The notes: generated by a model not told the origin, from the letters alone. A stretch of DNA of 64,000 nucleotides from Pelagihabitans pacificus (GCF_009371985.2 NZ_VIKU02000002.1:496001-560000); one strand, 5' to 3'; positions 18,794-26,978 are shown, numbered from the stretch's first letter. Numbers and translations are program-made.

Positions 18794-19801
18794 TTGATCG
18801 CTAGAAAAGAGCTGTTGTTTCAGTTTGTATTGCACTTGGTAGTGCTGTTGTTCTATGCATTCGATCGGAACGACCCGGGTATCGATTGGCCCCAAGTTGC
18901 CTTTTTCACCAATTATGCCTTGGCCTCCGCTTTTATTACGTATTTCTTGATGCCGCGCCTCTTATACCGCAAAAAGTACTGGTTGTTTTTTGGTGCCGTC
19001 CTTTTGGTGATTACGGGGGTGATTATTATCGAAGAACTCTTCCTGGAAAAAATATTCTATCCGGGCACGAGAAAGGCAGAGAACTTTCCGGGAATTTATT
19101 TCACCTTGGTCGATGTGCTACCGGTTATGGCAATTTTGTCGGGCTTTAAATTTGGATGGGATGCACTTCAAAAGCAAGAGCAAATCGATGAACTTAAAAA
19201 TACCGTTCAGGAGAGTGAGCTGCAGTTCCTGCGATCACAAATCAATCCACATTTTTTGTTTAACAACCTGAACAACCTATACTCCTATGCCTTGGAAGGG
19301 TCTATTAAAACCCCGGAAATAATTCTGGAGTTAAGTAGCGTACTCCGCTATATGCTGTACGAGTGCAAAGAAAAATTTGTCCCCTTGACCAAAGAAATCG
19401 AACAGTTGCATAACTTTATAAAACTCAATAAGCTACAGATCGAGCACAGAGGAACCATCAATTTTAAAACCCTGCATATTCATGCGGACTATAAAATTGC
19501 GCCCTTAATTTTGATTGTCTTTATAGAAAATGCCTTCAAGCACAGTCAATCCGGACAATCAAAGGATATAGAAATCGATATAGAAGTAAGCATGGCCGGC
19601 AATAAGTTGCAATTTAAATGTATCAATAACCATGAGGCCACAAAGGGGTTGGATACCGTTGCACAGGGCATTGGCCTGGAAAACGTGAAAAAACGATTGC
19701 AATTGATCTACCCCGATCGCCATACCTTGAATATACATGAGGGGCCTAACAGTTATGAAGTACGATTGACCCTTGAATTGGAAAAAATGAACTTGGCATG
19801 A
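18794..19801 (+). CDS. LytS-type sensor histidine kinase
   Basis: A 335-residue kinase with four N-terminal membrane segments and a PF06580 His_kinase domain (phosphoacceptor in RSQINPHFLFNNLN; ATP-binding FIENAFKHS and GIGLENVKKRL). The apparent start is TTG at 18794, shortly downstream of a perfect -7 octamer TAGCTTTG at 18744-18751; I see no better ATG upstream. The 3' end overlaps the LytTR regulator by 4 bp (ATGA). It is a paralogue of the kinase at 7886-8938 and is divergent from the TonB-type receptor gene. Confidence 0.85.
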   Translation: MIARKELLFQFVLHLVVLLFYAFDRNDPGIDWPQVAFFTNYALASAFITYFLMPRLLYRKKYWLFFGAVLLVITGVIIIEELFLEKIFYPGTRKAENFPGIYFTLVDVLPVMAILSGFKFGWDALQKQEQIDELKNTVQESELQFLRSQINPHFLFNNLNNLYSYALEGSIKTPEIILELSSVLRYMLYECKEKFVPLTKEIEQLHNFIKLNKLQIEHRGTINFKTLHIHADYKIAPLILIVFIENAFKHSQSGQSKDIEIDIEVSMAGNKLQFKCINNHEATKGLDTVAQGIGLENVKKRLQLIYPDRHTLNIHEGPNSYEVRLTLELEKMNLA

Positions 19802-20493
19802 ACTGTATTATCATCGAAGATCAACCTCCCGCACAACGGATTCTTAAAAAGTTCATAGAGGATGTGGGCACGCTACAATTGACCGGGATTTTCCCCGATG
19901 CGCTACAGGCGGTGGAATATTTGAAGACGAATAAGGTCGATTTGTTGTTTTTAGACATTCATTTGCCCAAAATATCCGGAATCGAGTTTTTGCGTACGAT
20001 GCCCCACCGACCGCATGTTATTTTAACCACTGCGTTCCCTGACTACGCTTTGGAGGGCTACGATCTAAATGTAGTCGACTATTTATTAAAACCTTTTTCC
20101 TTTCAACGATTTTTACAGGCAGTTGCCAAAGTGCCTAGCGTACAGGAAGCGATACGCAACAGTACGGAAAATCAACCATCCAGAGAAGAAATCTATATAA
20201 AGTCGGGCCATGAACACGTGAAAATAGCGATACAGGATATTTTTTATTTGCACTCCGACTCCGATTATACCGAGATACACACCGCTACGAAGAAATTATT
20301 ATCAACCGAACCATTACGCTTTTGGTTACAGGTACTGGAGCAACATTCATTTTCCCGTGTGCACAAGTCGTATATTATCAATACCCGGAAAATCGAACGT
20401 ATCTCAGGAAATTTGATATATATGGCCCCTAATTTTAAAATTCCCGTAGGGAGGGCCTTCAAAGAGGACTTTATGAAAAAAATACTAACTTAA
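19798..20493 (+). CDS. LytTR family response regulator
   Basis: A 231-residue regulator: receiver domain with Asp8, phosphoacceptor Asp53 (FLDIHLP) and Lys in LLKPFSF, then a LytTR DNA-binding domain (residues about 130-231; EEIYIKSGHEHVKIAIQDI, FSRVHKSYIINTRKI). The overlapping start with the kinase indicates a coupled two-component operon. The adjacent TonB receptor upstream and dienelactone hydrolase downstream are candidate targets. Confidence 0.92.
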   Translation: MNCIIIEDQPPAQRILKKFIEDVGTLQLTGIFPDALQAVEYLKTNKVDLLFLDIHLPKISGIEFLRTMPHRPHVILTTAFPDYALEGYDLNVVDYLLKPFSFQRFLQAVAKVPSVQEAIRNSTENQPSREEIYIKSGHEHVKIAIQDIFYLHSDSDYTEIHTATKKLLSTEPLRFWLQVLEQHSFSRVHKSYIINTRKIERISGNLIYMAPNFKIPVGRAFKEDFMKKILT

Positions 20494-20525
20494 GGCACAT
20501 GGCCGCCTACTAAAACCCTATACAG

Positions 20526-21410
20526 ATGAAAGAGATTAAAAAGGAAGACATTACGCAAGAGGTGTTCGACCTCTATGACGACTATGCCCATAATCGGGTC
20601 AGCAGGAGGCTATTTTTGGATAAATTATCCACTTATGCCGTCGGCGGTCTCACCGTTTCCTCACTCCTGAGTTTTATCTCACCTGATTACGTAAAGAAAA
20701 TTCAAATAACACAAGACGACCCACGTTTAAAATCCGAATTCATCGATTATGAATCACCAAAGGGTGGAGGTTCTATAAAGGGCTTGCTTTCCAGGCCTGC
20801 CGATGCAACGGGAAAGCTTCCGGGAATCGTGGTAGTACATGAAAATCGTGGCTTGAATCCACATATCGAAGACGTGGGAAGGCGTGCCGCACTGGCTGGG
20901 TTTATCTCGTTGGCCCCGGATGCCTTGACCCCATTGGGTGGTTACCCTGGCAATGATGATGATGGTCGTGAATTACAGCGCAAAAGGGATCGCAATGAGA
21001 TGCTGGAGGATTTTATCGCGGCATTCGAGTATTTAAAAGCACATCCCGATTGTACCGGTAAAGTGGGTGTCGTAGGTTTTTGTTTTGGAGGCTGGATTTC
21101 GAATATGATGGCGGTAAAAGTACCCGACTTGGGTGCGGCGGTGCCCTTTTACGGCGGACAGCCCAAGGAGGATATCGATAAAATCAATGCTCCTCTACTC
21201 CTTCATTTTGGGGAATTGGACAAAAGGGTCAACGAAGGATGGCCTGCTTATGAAGCAGCGCTTAAAGAATATGGCAAAGAATATAAGGCCTACATGTACG
21301 AGGGAGCAAACCATGGTTTTCACAACGATACCACGCCCAGGTACGACCGGGAAGACGCAGAATTGGCATGGAAGCGAACCATCGACTTTTTTCAAGAAAA
21401 ACTAGGATAA
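20526..21410 (+). CDS. Dienelactone hydrolase family protein, probable Tat substrate
   Basis: A 294-residue alpha/beta-hydrolase with the family's Cys-Asp-His triad: Cys186 in GFCFGG, Asp232 in GELDKR and His263 in GANHGF. The N-terminal region carries SRRLFLDKL at residues 26-34 followed by a hydrophobic stretch, matching a twin-arginine signal (SRRxFLK), which suggests export of a folded enzyme. Carboxymethylenebutenolidase activity is the family name-giving reaction, but many members are general esterases. It follows the LytTR regulator by 32 bp and could be co-transcribed; a hairpin terminator follows. Confidence 0.85.
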   Translation: MKEIKKEDITQEVFDLYDDYAHNRVSRRLFLDKLSTYAVGGLTVSSLLSFISPDYVKKIQITQDDPRLKSEFIDYESPKGGGSIKGLLSRPADATGKLPGIVVVHENRGLNPHIEDVGRRAALAGFISLAPDALTPLGGYPGNDDDGRELQRKRDRNEMLEDFIAAFEYLKAHPDCTGKVGVVGFCFGGWISNMMAVKVPDLGAAVPFYGGQPKEDIDKINAPLLLHFGELDKRVNEGWPAYEAALKEYGKEYKAYMYEGANHGFHNDTTPRYDREDAELAWKRTIDFFQEKLG

Positions 21411-21429
21411 TTGGCACACTAATCACTAT

Positions 21430-21457
21430 CACACCTCTGCCGAAAGAGGTGTGTTTT
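21430..21457 (+). terminator. Intrinsic terminator after the dienelactone hydrolase gene
   Basis: CACACCTC (21430-21437) and GAGGTGTG (21446-21453) form a perfect 8-bp stem with an 8-nt loop, followed by TTTT. It lies 19 bp past the stop codon and marks the left border of the regulated island. Confidence 0.8.
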
Positions 21458-21466
21458 ACCGAAAAA

Positions 21467-21631
21467 TCAGGTACCCTTTTTGTTTCGCCTTTCCTTCGGT
21501 TTTCTTGACCAAACCAAGAAAAATATAAAGGCAACGATCGTAAGTACCACCAAGGCAGCACCCAAGAAGTAAGTCTCTTCGTTCGTTTGTGTTTCCGCAA
21601 ACCCTTTTATCTGAGTAACAAGTGTTTTCAT
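21467..21631 (-). CDS. Small single-pass membrane protein (54 aa)
   Basis: A short frame translated as MKTLVTQIKGFAETQTNEE, then a hydrophobic segment (about residues 21-41, YFLGAALVVLTIVAFIFFLV) and a strongly basic tail (SRKPKERRNKKGT). The shape is that of a small inner-membrane protein with the tail inside. A composite regulator site and a perfect -7 octamer (TAGTTTTG at 21711-21704) lie upstream, with predicted +1 near 21700 and a 69-nt leader. A longer frame on the same strand starts at 21719, upstream of that start point, and so cannot use it. Function unknown. Confidence 0.7.
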   Translation of the reverse strand: MKTLVTQIKGFAETQTNEETYFLGAALVVLTIVAFIFFLVWSRKPKERRNKKGT

Positions 21632-21734
21632 CGTTTGTTTGTTTTATCACTTTCAAAAATTGCCCGTTTTTGTCAAGAGGCACACCTTCCATGGGTGGAT
21701 ATTCAAAACTATAGGTCATACGCTATATTAACTA

Positions 21735-21746
21735 TGACGAATGTCA
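21735..21746 (-). promoter_or_regulatory. CRP/FNR-like site of the composite promoter for the 54-aa membrane protein
   Basis: TGACGAATGTCA, 23 bp from the perfect -7 octamer TAGTTTTG (21711-21704, minus strand). Confidence 0.8.
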
Positions 21747-21823
21747 GCCCCGCTGTACGTGGGTGGCTTTGTTGATTATATAAAATTTCATTAGCTCCAA
21801 AGTTAGGAAGCCCTTCTGCCACC

Positions 21824-21835
21824 TGACCAATATCA
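21824..21835 (+). promoter_or_regulatory. CRP/FNR-like site for the patatin-like/cbpA/cbpM operon
   Basis: TGACCAATATCA, 23 bp upstream of the perfect -7 octamer TAGATTTG (21859-21866). Predicted +1 near 21870, 63-nt leader to the ATG at 21933. Confidence 0.85.
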
Positions 21836-21932
21836 TTTCGAAATCGTTACGACAAACCTAGATTTGACAGAAGTATAATTCAGATTCCAGAGGTTCCTCG
21901 TATACCACGTCTATCAATAAAATACGCTTGTA

Positions 21933-22724
21933 ATGGAAAACAAAAAAATTGGCTTGGTACTTTCAGGTGGCGGCCATAGAGCTGCCGCCCATGCCGGGGC
22001 GCTAAAGGCAATGGAGGAGCATGGTATTTTTCCCGATATCATTTCTGGGACAGGAGCAGGTGCCTTGGTAGGTGCCCTGTATGCGGCCAACCATTCTCCG
22101 GATGACATACTGGCCGCCTTTAAGGAAGTGGAAATCTTCAATTTTGCCAGGCATGATCCAAATTTTCAGAACATCATCGACACCGATCTATTTTGCGATA
22201 TGCTACAAGGGTATCTTCCAGAAGACAGTTTCGAGGCACTGGACAAAAAGGTATTGGTGACCACCACTGATTTGCTTCATGGCTGTGTAAAGGTTTTTGA
22301 AGAAGGGCCACTGATCAAGGTTTTACTTGCCTCCATTTCATTTCCCGGACTCTTTCAACCGGTCGACCTAGACAATTCATTGTATATTGATGGCTGCATC
22401 CTGGATAACTTTCCCGTTGAACCCATACATGGGAAGTGCGATGTAATTTACGGGGTATATGTGAGTCCTGTGGCCAAAATGGAATTTTCCGATTTTAAGC
22501 ACACATATACCATTTTGGATAGGGCTTTTCAGTTACCCATGAATCGAAATGCCAAGGAAAAGTTTCCGCTCTGCGATGTGCTAATTTATCCACACCAATT
22601 GGGCAATCACAGTCTTTTTGATGCGCAACATTTAAATACTATTTTTGAGATAGGATACAAGACCACCTTGCAAGAATTGAAAAGAAGAAAAGCGCAGATC
22701 AACTTTCTAAAAATGAAAAGCTAG
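21933..22724 (+). CDS. Patatin-like protein lacking the catalytic serine
   Basis: A 263-residue patatin-fold protein. The oxyanion loop SGGGHR is present but the usual following Gly is Ala, and the nucleophile elbow reads GTGAG: residue 41 (codon GGA at 22053-22055) is Gly where patatins have Ser. The dyad aspartate is kept (YIDGC). A canonical paralogue with GTSAG is encoded at 55748-56530, and the two share long stretches (PDDSFEAL/PEDSFEAL, DNFPVEP/NNFPVDL). It is therefore probably not a lipase; a regulatory or lipid-binding role is possible. First gene of an operon with cbpA and cbpM. Confidence 0.85.
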   Translation: MENKKIGLVLSGGGHRAAAHAGALKAMEEHGIFPDIISGTGAGALVGALYAANHSPDDILAAFKEVEIFNFARHDPNFQNIIDTDLFCDMLQGYLPEDSFEALDKKVLVTTTDLLHGCVKVFEEGPLIKVLLASISFPGLFQPVDLDNSLYIDGCILDNFPVEPIHGKCDVIYGVYVSPVAKMEFSDFKHTYTILDRAFQLPMNRNAKEKFPLCDVLIYPHQLGNHSLFDAQHLNTIFEIGYKTTLQELKRRKAQINFLKMKS

Positions 22725-22756
22725 TCCAGCTTCGCATCTAAACTAGCGATACTACA

Positions 22757-23650
22757 ATGGAGTTTATAGACTACTACAAGGTATTGGGAATTCAAAAAAA
22801 AGCGACCGACGCAGAGGTTAAGAAGGCGTATAGAAAGCTGGCCCGTAAGTATCACCCCGACCTTAATCCAAATGACAAGGAGGCAGAACGCAAGTTCAAA
22901 CAGATCAACGAAGCAAATGAGGTGCTGAGCGACCCTGAAAAACGGAAAAAATACGACCAGTATGGGAAAGATTGGCAGCATGCCGAGGAGTTTGAAAAAC
23001 AACGGAAAGCAGGTCGTTCCCAAAGTGGTTTTGGGGGGTATACCTATTCTGGTGGCCAGTCGACGGAAGATTTTTCCGATTTTTTCGAAAGCATGTTCGG
23101 GGGTGGCGGTTTCCGTTCTTCCAGGAGAGGAGGGCAGTTTCGTGGCCAGGACTACCAGGCAGAACTACGCTTGAACCTGACCGACACCCTTTCTACCCAA
23201 AAGCAGACGCTCACCGTCAATCAAAAAAATATACGAATTACCATTCCCGCTGGTGTGGAAGATGGGCAGACGATTAAAATTTCCGGTCATGGAGGGCCCG
23301 GCATCAATAAAGGTCCGGCCGGGGATCTTTACATCACCTTTCATGTAAAGAACAACACCTCTTTTAAACGCGATGGGGCCAATCTGTACAAATCGGTAGA
23401 AATACCGTTGACAAAGGCCGTTCTAGGGGGAGACATCACCATTGATACCTTGAGCGGAAAGGTAAAATTGAAAGTAAAGCCGGAAACTGCAAACGGGGCC
23501 AAAGTAAAGTTGAAGGGAAAAGGGCTGCCAAAATACAAAAAACAGGGCCAGTTCGGGGATTTGTACATCACCTATGAAGTAAAGATGCCTACCAAACTTA
23601 CCGAAAGACAAAAAAAACTCTTTCAAGAGCTGGCAGAGACCAACCTTTAA
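22757..23650 (+). CDS. cbpA: DnaJ-family co-chaperone, CbpA type
   Basis: A 297-residue J-protein: J domain (residues 3-70) with HPD in [10 protein letters not shown], a Gly/Ser-rich linker (about 85-125), and two DnaJ C-terminal beta-domains (about 130-290). The Cys-rich zinc finger of DnaJ is missing, which is the CbpA/DjlA-B type layout. It would deliver substrates to DnaK under stress and may bind DNA. It starts 32 bp after the patatin-like gene and is followed by its expected modulator CbpM. Confidence 0.9.
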   Translation: MEFIDYYKVLGIQKKATDAEVKKAYRKLARKYHPDLNPNDKEAERKFKQINEANEVLSDPEKRKKYDQYGKDWQHAEEFEKQRKAGRSQSGFGGYTYSGGQSTEDFSDFFESMFGGGGFRSSRRGGQFRGQDYQAELRLNLTDTLSTQKQTLTVNQKNIRITIPAGVEDGQTIKISGHGGPGINKGPAGDLYITFHVKNNTSFKRDGANLYKSVEIPLTKAVLGGDITIDTLSGKVKLKVKPETANGAKVKLKGKGLPKYKKQGQFGDLYITYEVKMPTKLTERQKKLFQELAETNL

Positions 23651-23659
23651 GCAAAACAT

Positions 23660-23953
23660 ATGGAGCGGCACTATATACGTATTACCGATTTTTGTAAAAG
23701 CCACTACGTCGAGGAGTCTTTTATTTACGAATTGTTCGAATATGAATTGATATCGTTGGAGATCGTCGACGAACAAAAATTCATCCACGAAGCGGAATTA
23801 CCCCAGTTGGAAAAAATGGTACGACTGTATCGAGACCTGAACATCAATCCGGAGGGCATTGACGCCATTCATCATTTGTTGCGTAAGACCTTATCGATGC
23901 AAGAGGAGATAAATCGACTCAGAAGACGCTTGAACCGCCTTGAGGAACCCTAA
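23660..23953 (+). CDS. cbpM: CbpM-like chaperone modulator
   Basis: A 97-residue protein of the CbpM/MerR-like HTH type: N-terminal RITDFCKSHYVEESFIYELF segment folded like a MerR winged helix, DELPQLEKM-like centre (here EAELPQLEKMVRL), and a C-terminal coiled coil (EINRLRRRLNRLEE). E. coli CbpM binds the J domain of CbpA and inhibits it. It lies 9 bp after cbpA, as in most genomes with this pair. The last 4 bases overlap the convergent L,D-transpeptidase gene. Confidence 0.88.
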   Translation: MERHYIRITDFCKSHYVEESFIYELFEYELISLEIVDEQKFIHEAELPQLEKMVRLYRDLNINPEGIDAIHHLLRKTLSMQEEINRLRRRLNRLEEP

Positions 23954-24897
23954 TTACCATAGCCATAAATATCCTTTAAAAGAAATATTACCTGGCCTTC
24001 CTCGTAGACCTCCAAATCATAGCGGATTTTAATTTTAGTTCCTATCGGGGCATGGTAATAGATTACCCAGGCATCTGCCTCCTTTGTGCCTATACAACCG
24101 TTGGAATAGGCTTTTCCCAAAGTAGCTGGATTGGTCGTAGGGTGAATCATCTGCCCATTTCGAACCCCGTTGATTTCAGTTTCAATCCATGGTATTTGGG
24201 GCATCACAGTCGTTTTTCCATCATCCCGTTTCGTTAAAAAGAACTGTTTTCCATCTACCGGATTATAGAAATCAGGTTCCTTCACGTGGGCAACGATGAA
24301 TCCTTTTCCTTCCTTGGTCCGTAAGTCGGTAATACGGTCGCCGAAGGCCAAGTACCGTTTCCGATTTTGTCCTACCCTAATAGGGAAAGTATACAGCAAA
24401 ACGGAATCTTCATAAATGCGTAATTTAAACTCGGGAATATTAATGTCGATCTCGGTGTTTTCGATGGCTTGCAACAAACGGTTTGCGGTCAATGAATCAG
24501 GAATGCTGAGATTGCTTCCTTTCGATAATACAACCATTTTCCGCTGGTCGTACACAAACGAATCCCGTTGCTTCATTCGGTAATAATCGGTATTTTTCAA
24601 GGTATCGATGACCCAAGGATTGGCTCTGATCAACAGGTGTTCTGAAAGTGGATAGGGGACCAACGAGTCATATCGTGCCACCAAAGAGTCGATATAATCG
24701 AAATACTTCGCAACCTCAACATCATGGGGCACCTTGACATTTATTGGTAGTATGCGCTTTTCGATGCTGTCCTGAAGCAATTCCGTTTGGTCGAAGGTAT
24801 TGTCGACCACACCCGGATTTCGATGGTTACAAGAGCACATAATCAATAAAAGCAACCATTGATACCCTATCTTACGGAGTGGAAATAGCGAAAACAT
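23950..24897 (-). CDS. L,D-transpeptidase lipoprotein (YkuD family)
   Basis: A 315-residue protein with an N-terminal hydrophobic segment ending in a Cys pair (MCSC, Cys22/Cys24), probably a lipoprotein. The YkuD catalytic motif is present: MIHPTTNP followed by YSNGCIG, with Cys as nucleophile. Such enzymes make 3-3 peptidoglycan cross-links or attach proteins to the wall in the periplasm. It begins 5 bp after the HMA protein gene and shares its regulated promoter, suggesting wall remodelling during stress or growth arrest. Confidence 0.9.
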   Translation of the reverse strand: MFSLFPLRKIGYQWLLLLIMCSCNHRNPGVVDNTFDQTELLQDSIEKRILPINVKVPHDVEVAKYFDYIDSLVARYDSLVPYPLSEHLLIRANPWVIDTLKNTDYYRMKQRDSFVYDQRKMVVLSKGSNLSIPDSLTANRLLQAIENTEIDINIPEFKLRIYEDSVLLYTFPIRVGQNRKRYLAFGDRITDLRTKEGKGFIVAHVKEPDFYNPVDGKQFFLTKRDDGKTTVMPQIPWIETEINGVRNGQMIHPTTNPATLGKAYSNGCIGTKEADAWVIYYHAPIGTKIKIRYDLEVYEEGQVIFLLKDIYGYGN

Positions 24898-24902
24898 ACG
24901 AT

Positions 24903-25172
24903 TTAGCCCCCTATTCGCCCCATAGCGCAGCTTACATACGATTTAGCCATTCTTCCCAGGCCATTTTTTTCATTTGCCAAAGGATAGCCCAGCTTAGCAA
25001 GTACATCTTTTACCGCATGAAAGTCTTCTTTCCTTTGATAGCCAAAGGAAACCGTACTGGAATCTGTATCGACCGAGACGTTTTCTACCTGTTCCAAAGA
25101 ATTCAATTTGCCTAAAATGGTGGCTGCACAACCTCCACATTTCAGATTCTGTATTTCAATGGTTGTATGCAT
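24903..25172 (-). CDS. Heavy-metal-associated (HMA) domain protein
   Basis: From Met at 25172 the product is 89 residues with an HMA ferredoxin-like fold: strand TIEIQNLKCGGCAATI with CGGC at residues 12-15, then VENVSVDTDSSTVSF. It would bind Cu(I) or a similar soft metal; no copper ATPase is nearby. A longer frame reaches 25235, but the -7 octamer of the regulated promoter (25199-25192, predicted +1 near 25188) lies downstream of that start, so 25172 is preferred. The C-terminus is an atypical Gly/Met-containing tail. Confidence 0.85.
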   Translation of the reverse strand: MHTTIEIQNLKCGGCAATILGKLNSLEQVENVSVDTDSSTVSFGYQRKEDFHAVKDVLAKLGYPLANEKNGLGRMAKSYVSCAMGRIGG

Positions 25173-25222
25173 ATTGATTTTTTTTGAAGTATAAAGGTAG
25201 GTATCGGATACGATTCGAAAAA

Positions 25223-25234
25223 TGACATCTATCA
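25223..25234 (-). promoter_or_regulatory. CRP/FNR-like site for the HMA/L,D-transpeptidase operon
   Basis: TGACATCTATCA, 23 bp from -7 octamer TACCTTTA (25199-25192, one mismatch to TAnnTTTG). Predicted leader about 16 nt. Confidence 0.75.
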
Positions 25235-25240
25235 TAGTGT

Positions 25241-25996
25241 TTAAGGCCTAGCCTCGCCGAGCCACCAGTGAGTTTTTATGGGTTTCTTTACGAGTCCGAA
25301 TTTTTTAACGGCATGTTCTTTCAGATGTTCGACCATGTCATCGACCGAATCGGTTAAAAAAAGTAACTTCATATCCTCCTCGTCGATGCTTTCGTGTTCC
25401 GCCATGATTTGAATATGCTCGTACAGCTCTTTATGGTATTTTTTTCCAAAGAGTACGACCGGGAAATGAAGAATCATTTTGGTCTGTATCAAGGTCAATG
25501 CCTCGAACAACTCATCCAGCGTGCCGATACCGCCGGGCATTACAACAAACGCGTAAGAATACTTCAAAAGCAAAAACTTGCGAACGAAAAAGTATGGAAT
25601 ATCGATCCATTTGTGCAAATAGGGATTGGCCTCCTGTTCCTGCGGTAAGATGATATTACATCCTATGGAATATCCGTTGTTCACATACGCCCCTTTGTTG
25701 GCCGCCTCCATGATGCCGGGACCACCTCCGGTCATCACCGAAAAACCAAGCTCCGACAATGCTTTGCCGACTTCCTCGGCCAGTTTGTAATAGGGATTGG
25801 AGGCATCAAATCGCGCAGAGCCAAAAACCGTCACGCAGGGACCCACAAAATGCAGTTTCCGAAAGGCCCGGATAAAATTATACTGCACCTTAAAAGTGAA
25901 CCATAATTCCCTAAATCGGTTTCGAGGCCCCTTCAAAAAAGCACGTTCGGAGCGCGGATGCAATCCGTTGTTATTTCGCTGAATGTTGTTCTTCAT
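25241..25996 (-). CDS. LOG family protein (TIGR00730-like nucleotide phosphoribohydrolase)
   Basis: A 251-residue Rossmann-fold protein with the LOG hallmarks GGGPGIMEAANKGA and PGGIGTLDELFE. Homologues (LOG, PpnN, YgdH) cleave nucleoside 5'-monophosphates to base plus ribose 5-phosphate; in E. coli PpnN this is controlled by (p)ppGpp. The protein is longer at the N-terminus than the minimal family (about 190 residues), with a basic helical extension. It is divergent from mlaE and each gene has its own regulator site. Substrate specificity cannot be assigned. Confidence 0.85.
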   Translation of the reverse strand: MKNNIQRNNNGLHPRSERAFLKGPRNRFRELWFTFKVQYNFIRAFRKLHFVGPCVTVFGSARFDASNPYYKLAEEVGKALSELGFSVMTGGGPGIMEAANKGAYVNNGYSIGCNIILPQEQEANPYLHKWIDIPYFFVRKFLLLKYSYAFVVMPGGIGTLDELFEALTLIQTKMILHFPVVLFGKKYHKELYEHIQIMAEHESIDEEDMKLLFLTDSVDDMVEHLKEHAVKKFGLVKKPIKTHWWLGEARP

Positions 25997-26100
25997 AGGG
26001 TACGGTTATTCAAAATAGATGTTCAACCGAAAACAGGTTTTGAATCTGCTTACAAACTCGGTTTACCGCTAAAATTAGTTAGTTGGCCTAAGGCCAAAAA

Positions 26101-26112
26101 TGACCATGGTCA
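26101..26112 (-). promoter_or_regulatory. CRP/FNR-like site for the LOG-family gene
   Basis: TGACCATGGTCA, a perfect palindrome, 23 bp from -7 octamer TAATTTTA (26077-26070, one mismatch). Predicted leader about 70 nt. Its centre is 24 bp from the next site. Confidence 0.75.
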
Positions 26113-26124
26113 TAGTGCAGACTA

Positions 26125-26136
26125 TGATATTGGTCA
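26125..26136 (+). promoter_or_regulatory. CRP/FNR-like site for the mlaEFD operon
   Basis: TGATATTGGTCA, 23 bp upstream of the perfect -7 octamer TATATTTG (26160-26167). The predicted +1 (about 26171) coincides with the first ATG of mlaE. Confidence 0.82.
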
Positions 26137-26170
26137 TTTCAAAGCCTAAGAGGTCGCACTATATTTGAGT

Positions 26171-26974
26171 ATGCCGGAGAAAGCAACAGTTATCGGTTTA
26201 CAGCAACAAATGGCCGACCGGATAAAACTATTTTTTATCCAAATCGGTGACCTCTCCTATTTTGCCGGTCGTTTTTTCAAAGAGGTATTGAGGCCTCCTT
26301 TCGAGTTTAGGGAATTATTGCGGCAGTGCTATCAAATGGGCAACCGCTCGCTCATGCTGGTGGGTATTACCGGTTTTATCATTGGGCTGGTTCTTACCCT
26401 TCAATCCAGACCCACCTTGATTCAATTTGGCGCGGTTTCATGGATGCCCAATATGGTTGGGATTTCCATCGTTAGGGAAATCGGCCCGGTCATTACCGCC
26501 CTCATTTGTGCGGGGCGAATCGCCTCCGGTATCGGAGCGGAGTTAGGGTCTATGAGAGTTACCGAACAAATAGATGCCATGGAAGTGTCCGGTACCAATC
26601 CTTTTAAGTATTTGGTGGTGACCCGAATTTTAGCCACGACCTTAATGCTGCCGTTATTGGTGGTCTTTGGCGATCTGGTTGCGCTATACGGTTCCGCATT
26701 GGTCGAAAATCTTAAGGGGGATGTCTCTTTTCAACTTTATTTCAATACCGTTTTCGACGCCTTGGCCTATGGTGATCTGGTGCCTGCCACCGTTAAATCG
26801 TTCTTTTTCGGATTTGTGATCGGTCTGGTAGGTTGCTACAAAGGGTATTATAGTAAAAAGGGAACTGCTGGTGTGGGCTACGCCGCGAATACCGCAGTCG
26901 TAATGGCCTCATTACTCCTGTTTGTCGTAGACTTTATTGCCGTTTTTGTATCTGACATCTTTTATGAACTTTAA
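26171..26974 (+). CDS. mlaE: MlaE family lipid ABC transporter permease
   Basis: Up to 267 residues with the MlaE permease fold: an amphipathic N-terminal helix, then about five membrane segments, including the conserved VREIGPVITALICAGRI and GAELGSMRVTEQIDAMEVSG stretches. Together with the next two genes it forms an MlaFED-like transporter moving phospholipids between membranes. The regulated promoter places +1 at about the ATG at 26171, so either the mRNA is leaderless or translation starts at the ATG at 26210, which would give 254 residues, the usual family length. Confidence 0.9.
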   Translation: MPEKATVIGLQQQMADRIKLFFIQIGDLSYFAGRFFKEVLRPPFEFRELLRQCYQMGNRSLMLVGITGFIIGLVLTLQSRPTLIQFGAVSWMPNMVGISIVREIGPVITALICAGRIASGIGAELGSMRVTEQIDAMEVSGTNPFKYLVVTRILATTLMLPLLVVFGDLVALYGSALVENLKGDVSFQLYFNTVFDALAYGDLVPATVKSFFFGFVIGLVGCYKGYYSKKGTAGVGYAANTAVVMASLLLFVVDFIAVFVSDIFYEL

Positions 26975-26978
26975 AATC

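Noticed and set aside
21456-21719. 87-codon minus-strand frame overlapping the 54-residue membrane protein
   Set aside because: Its start lies upstream of the predicted transcript start (about 21700), its composition is not membrane- or domain-like, and the 54-residue frame fits the promoter better.
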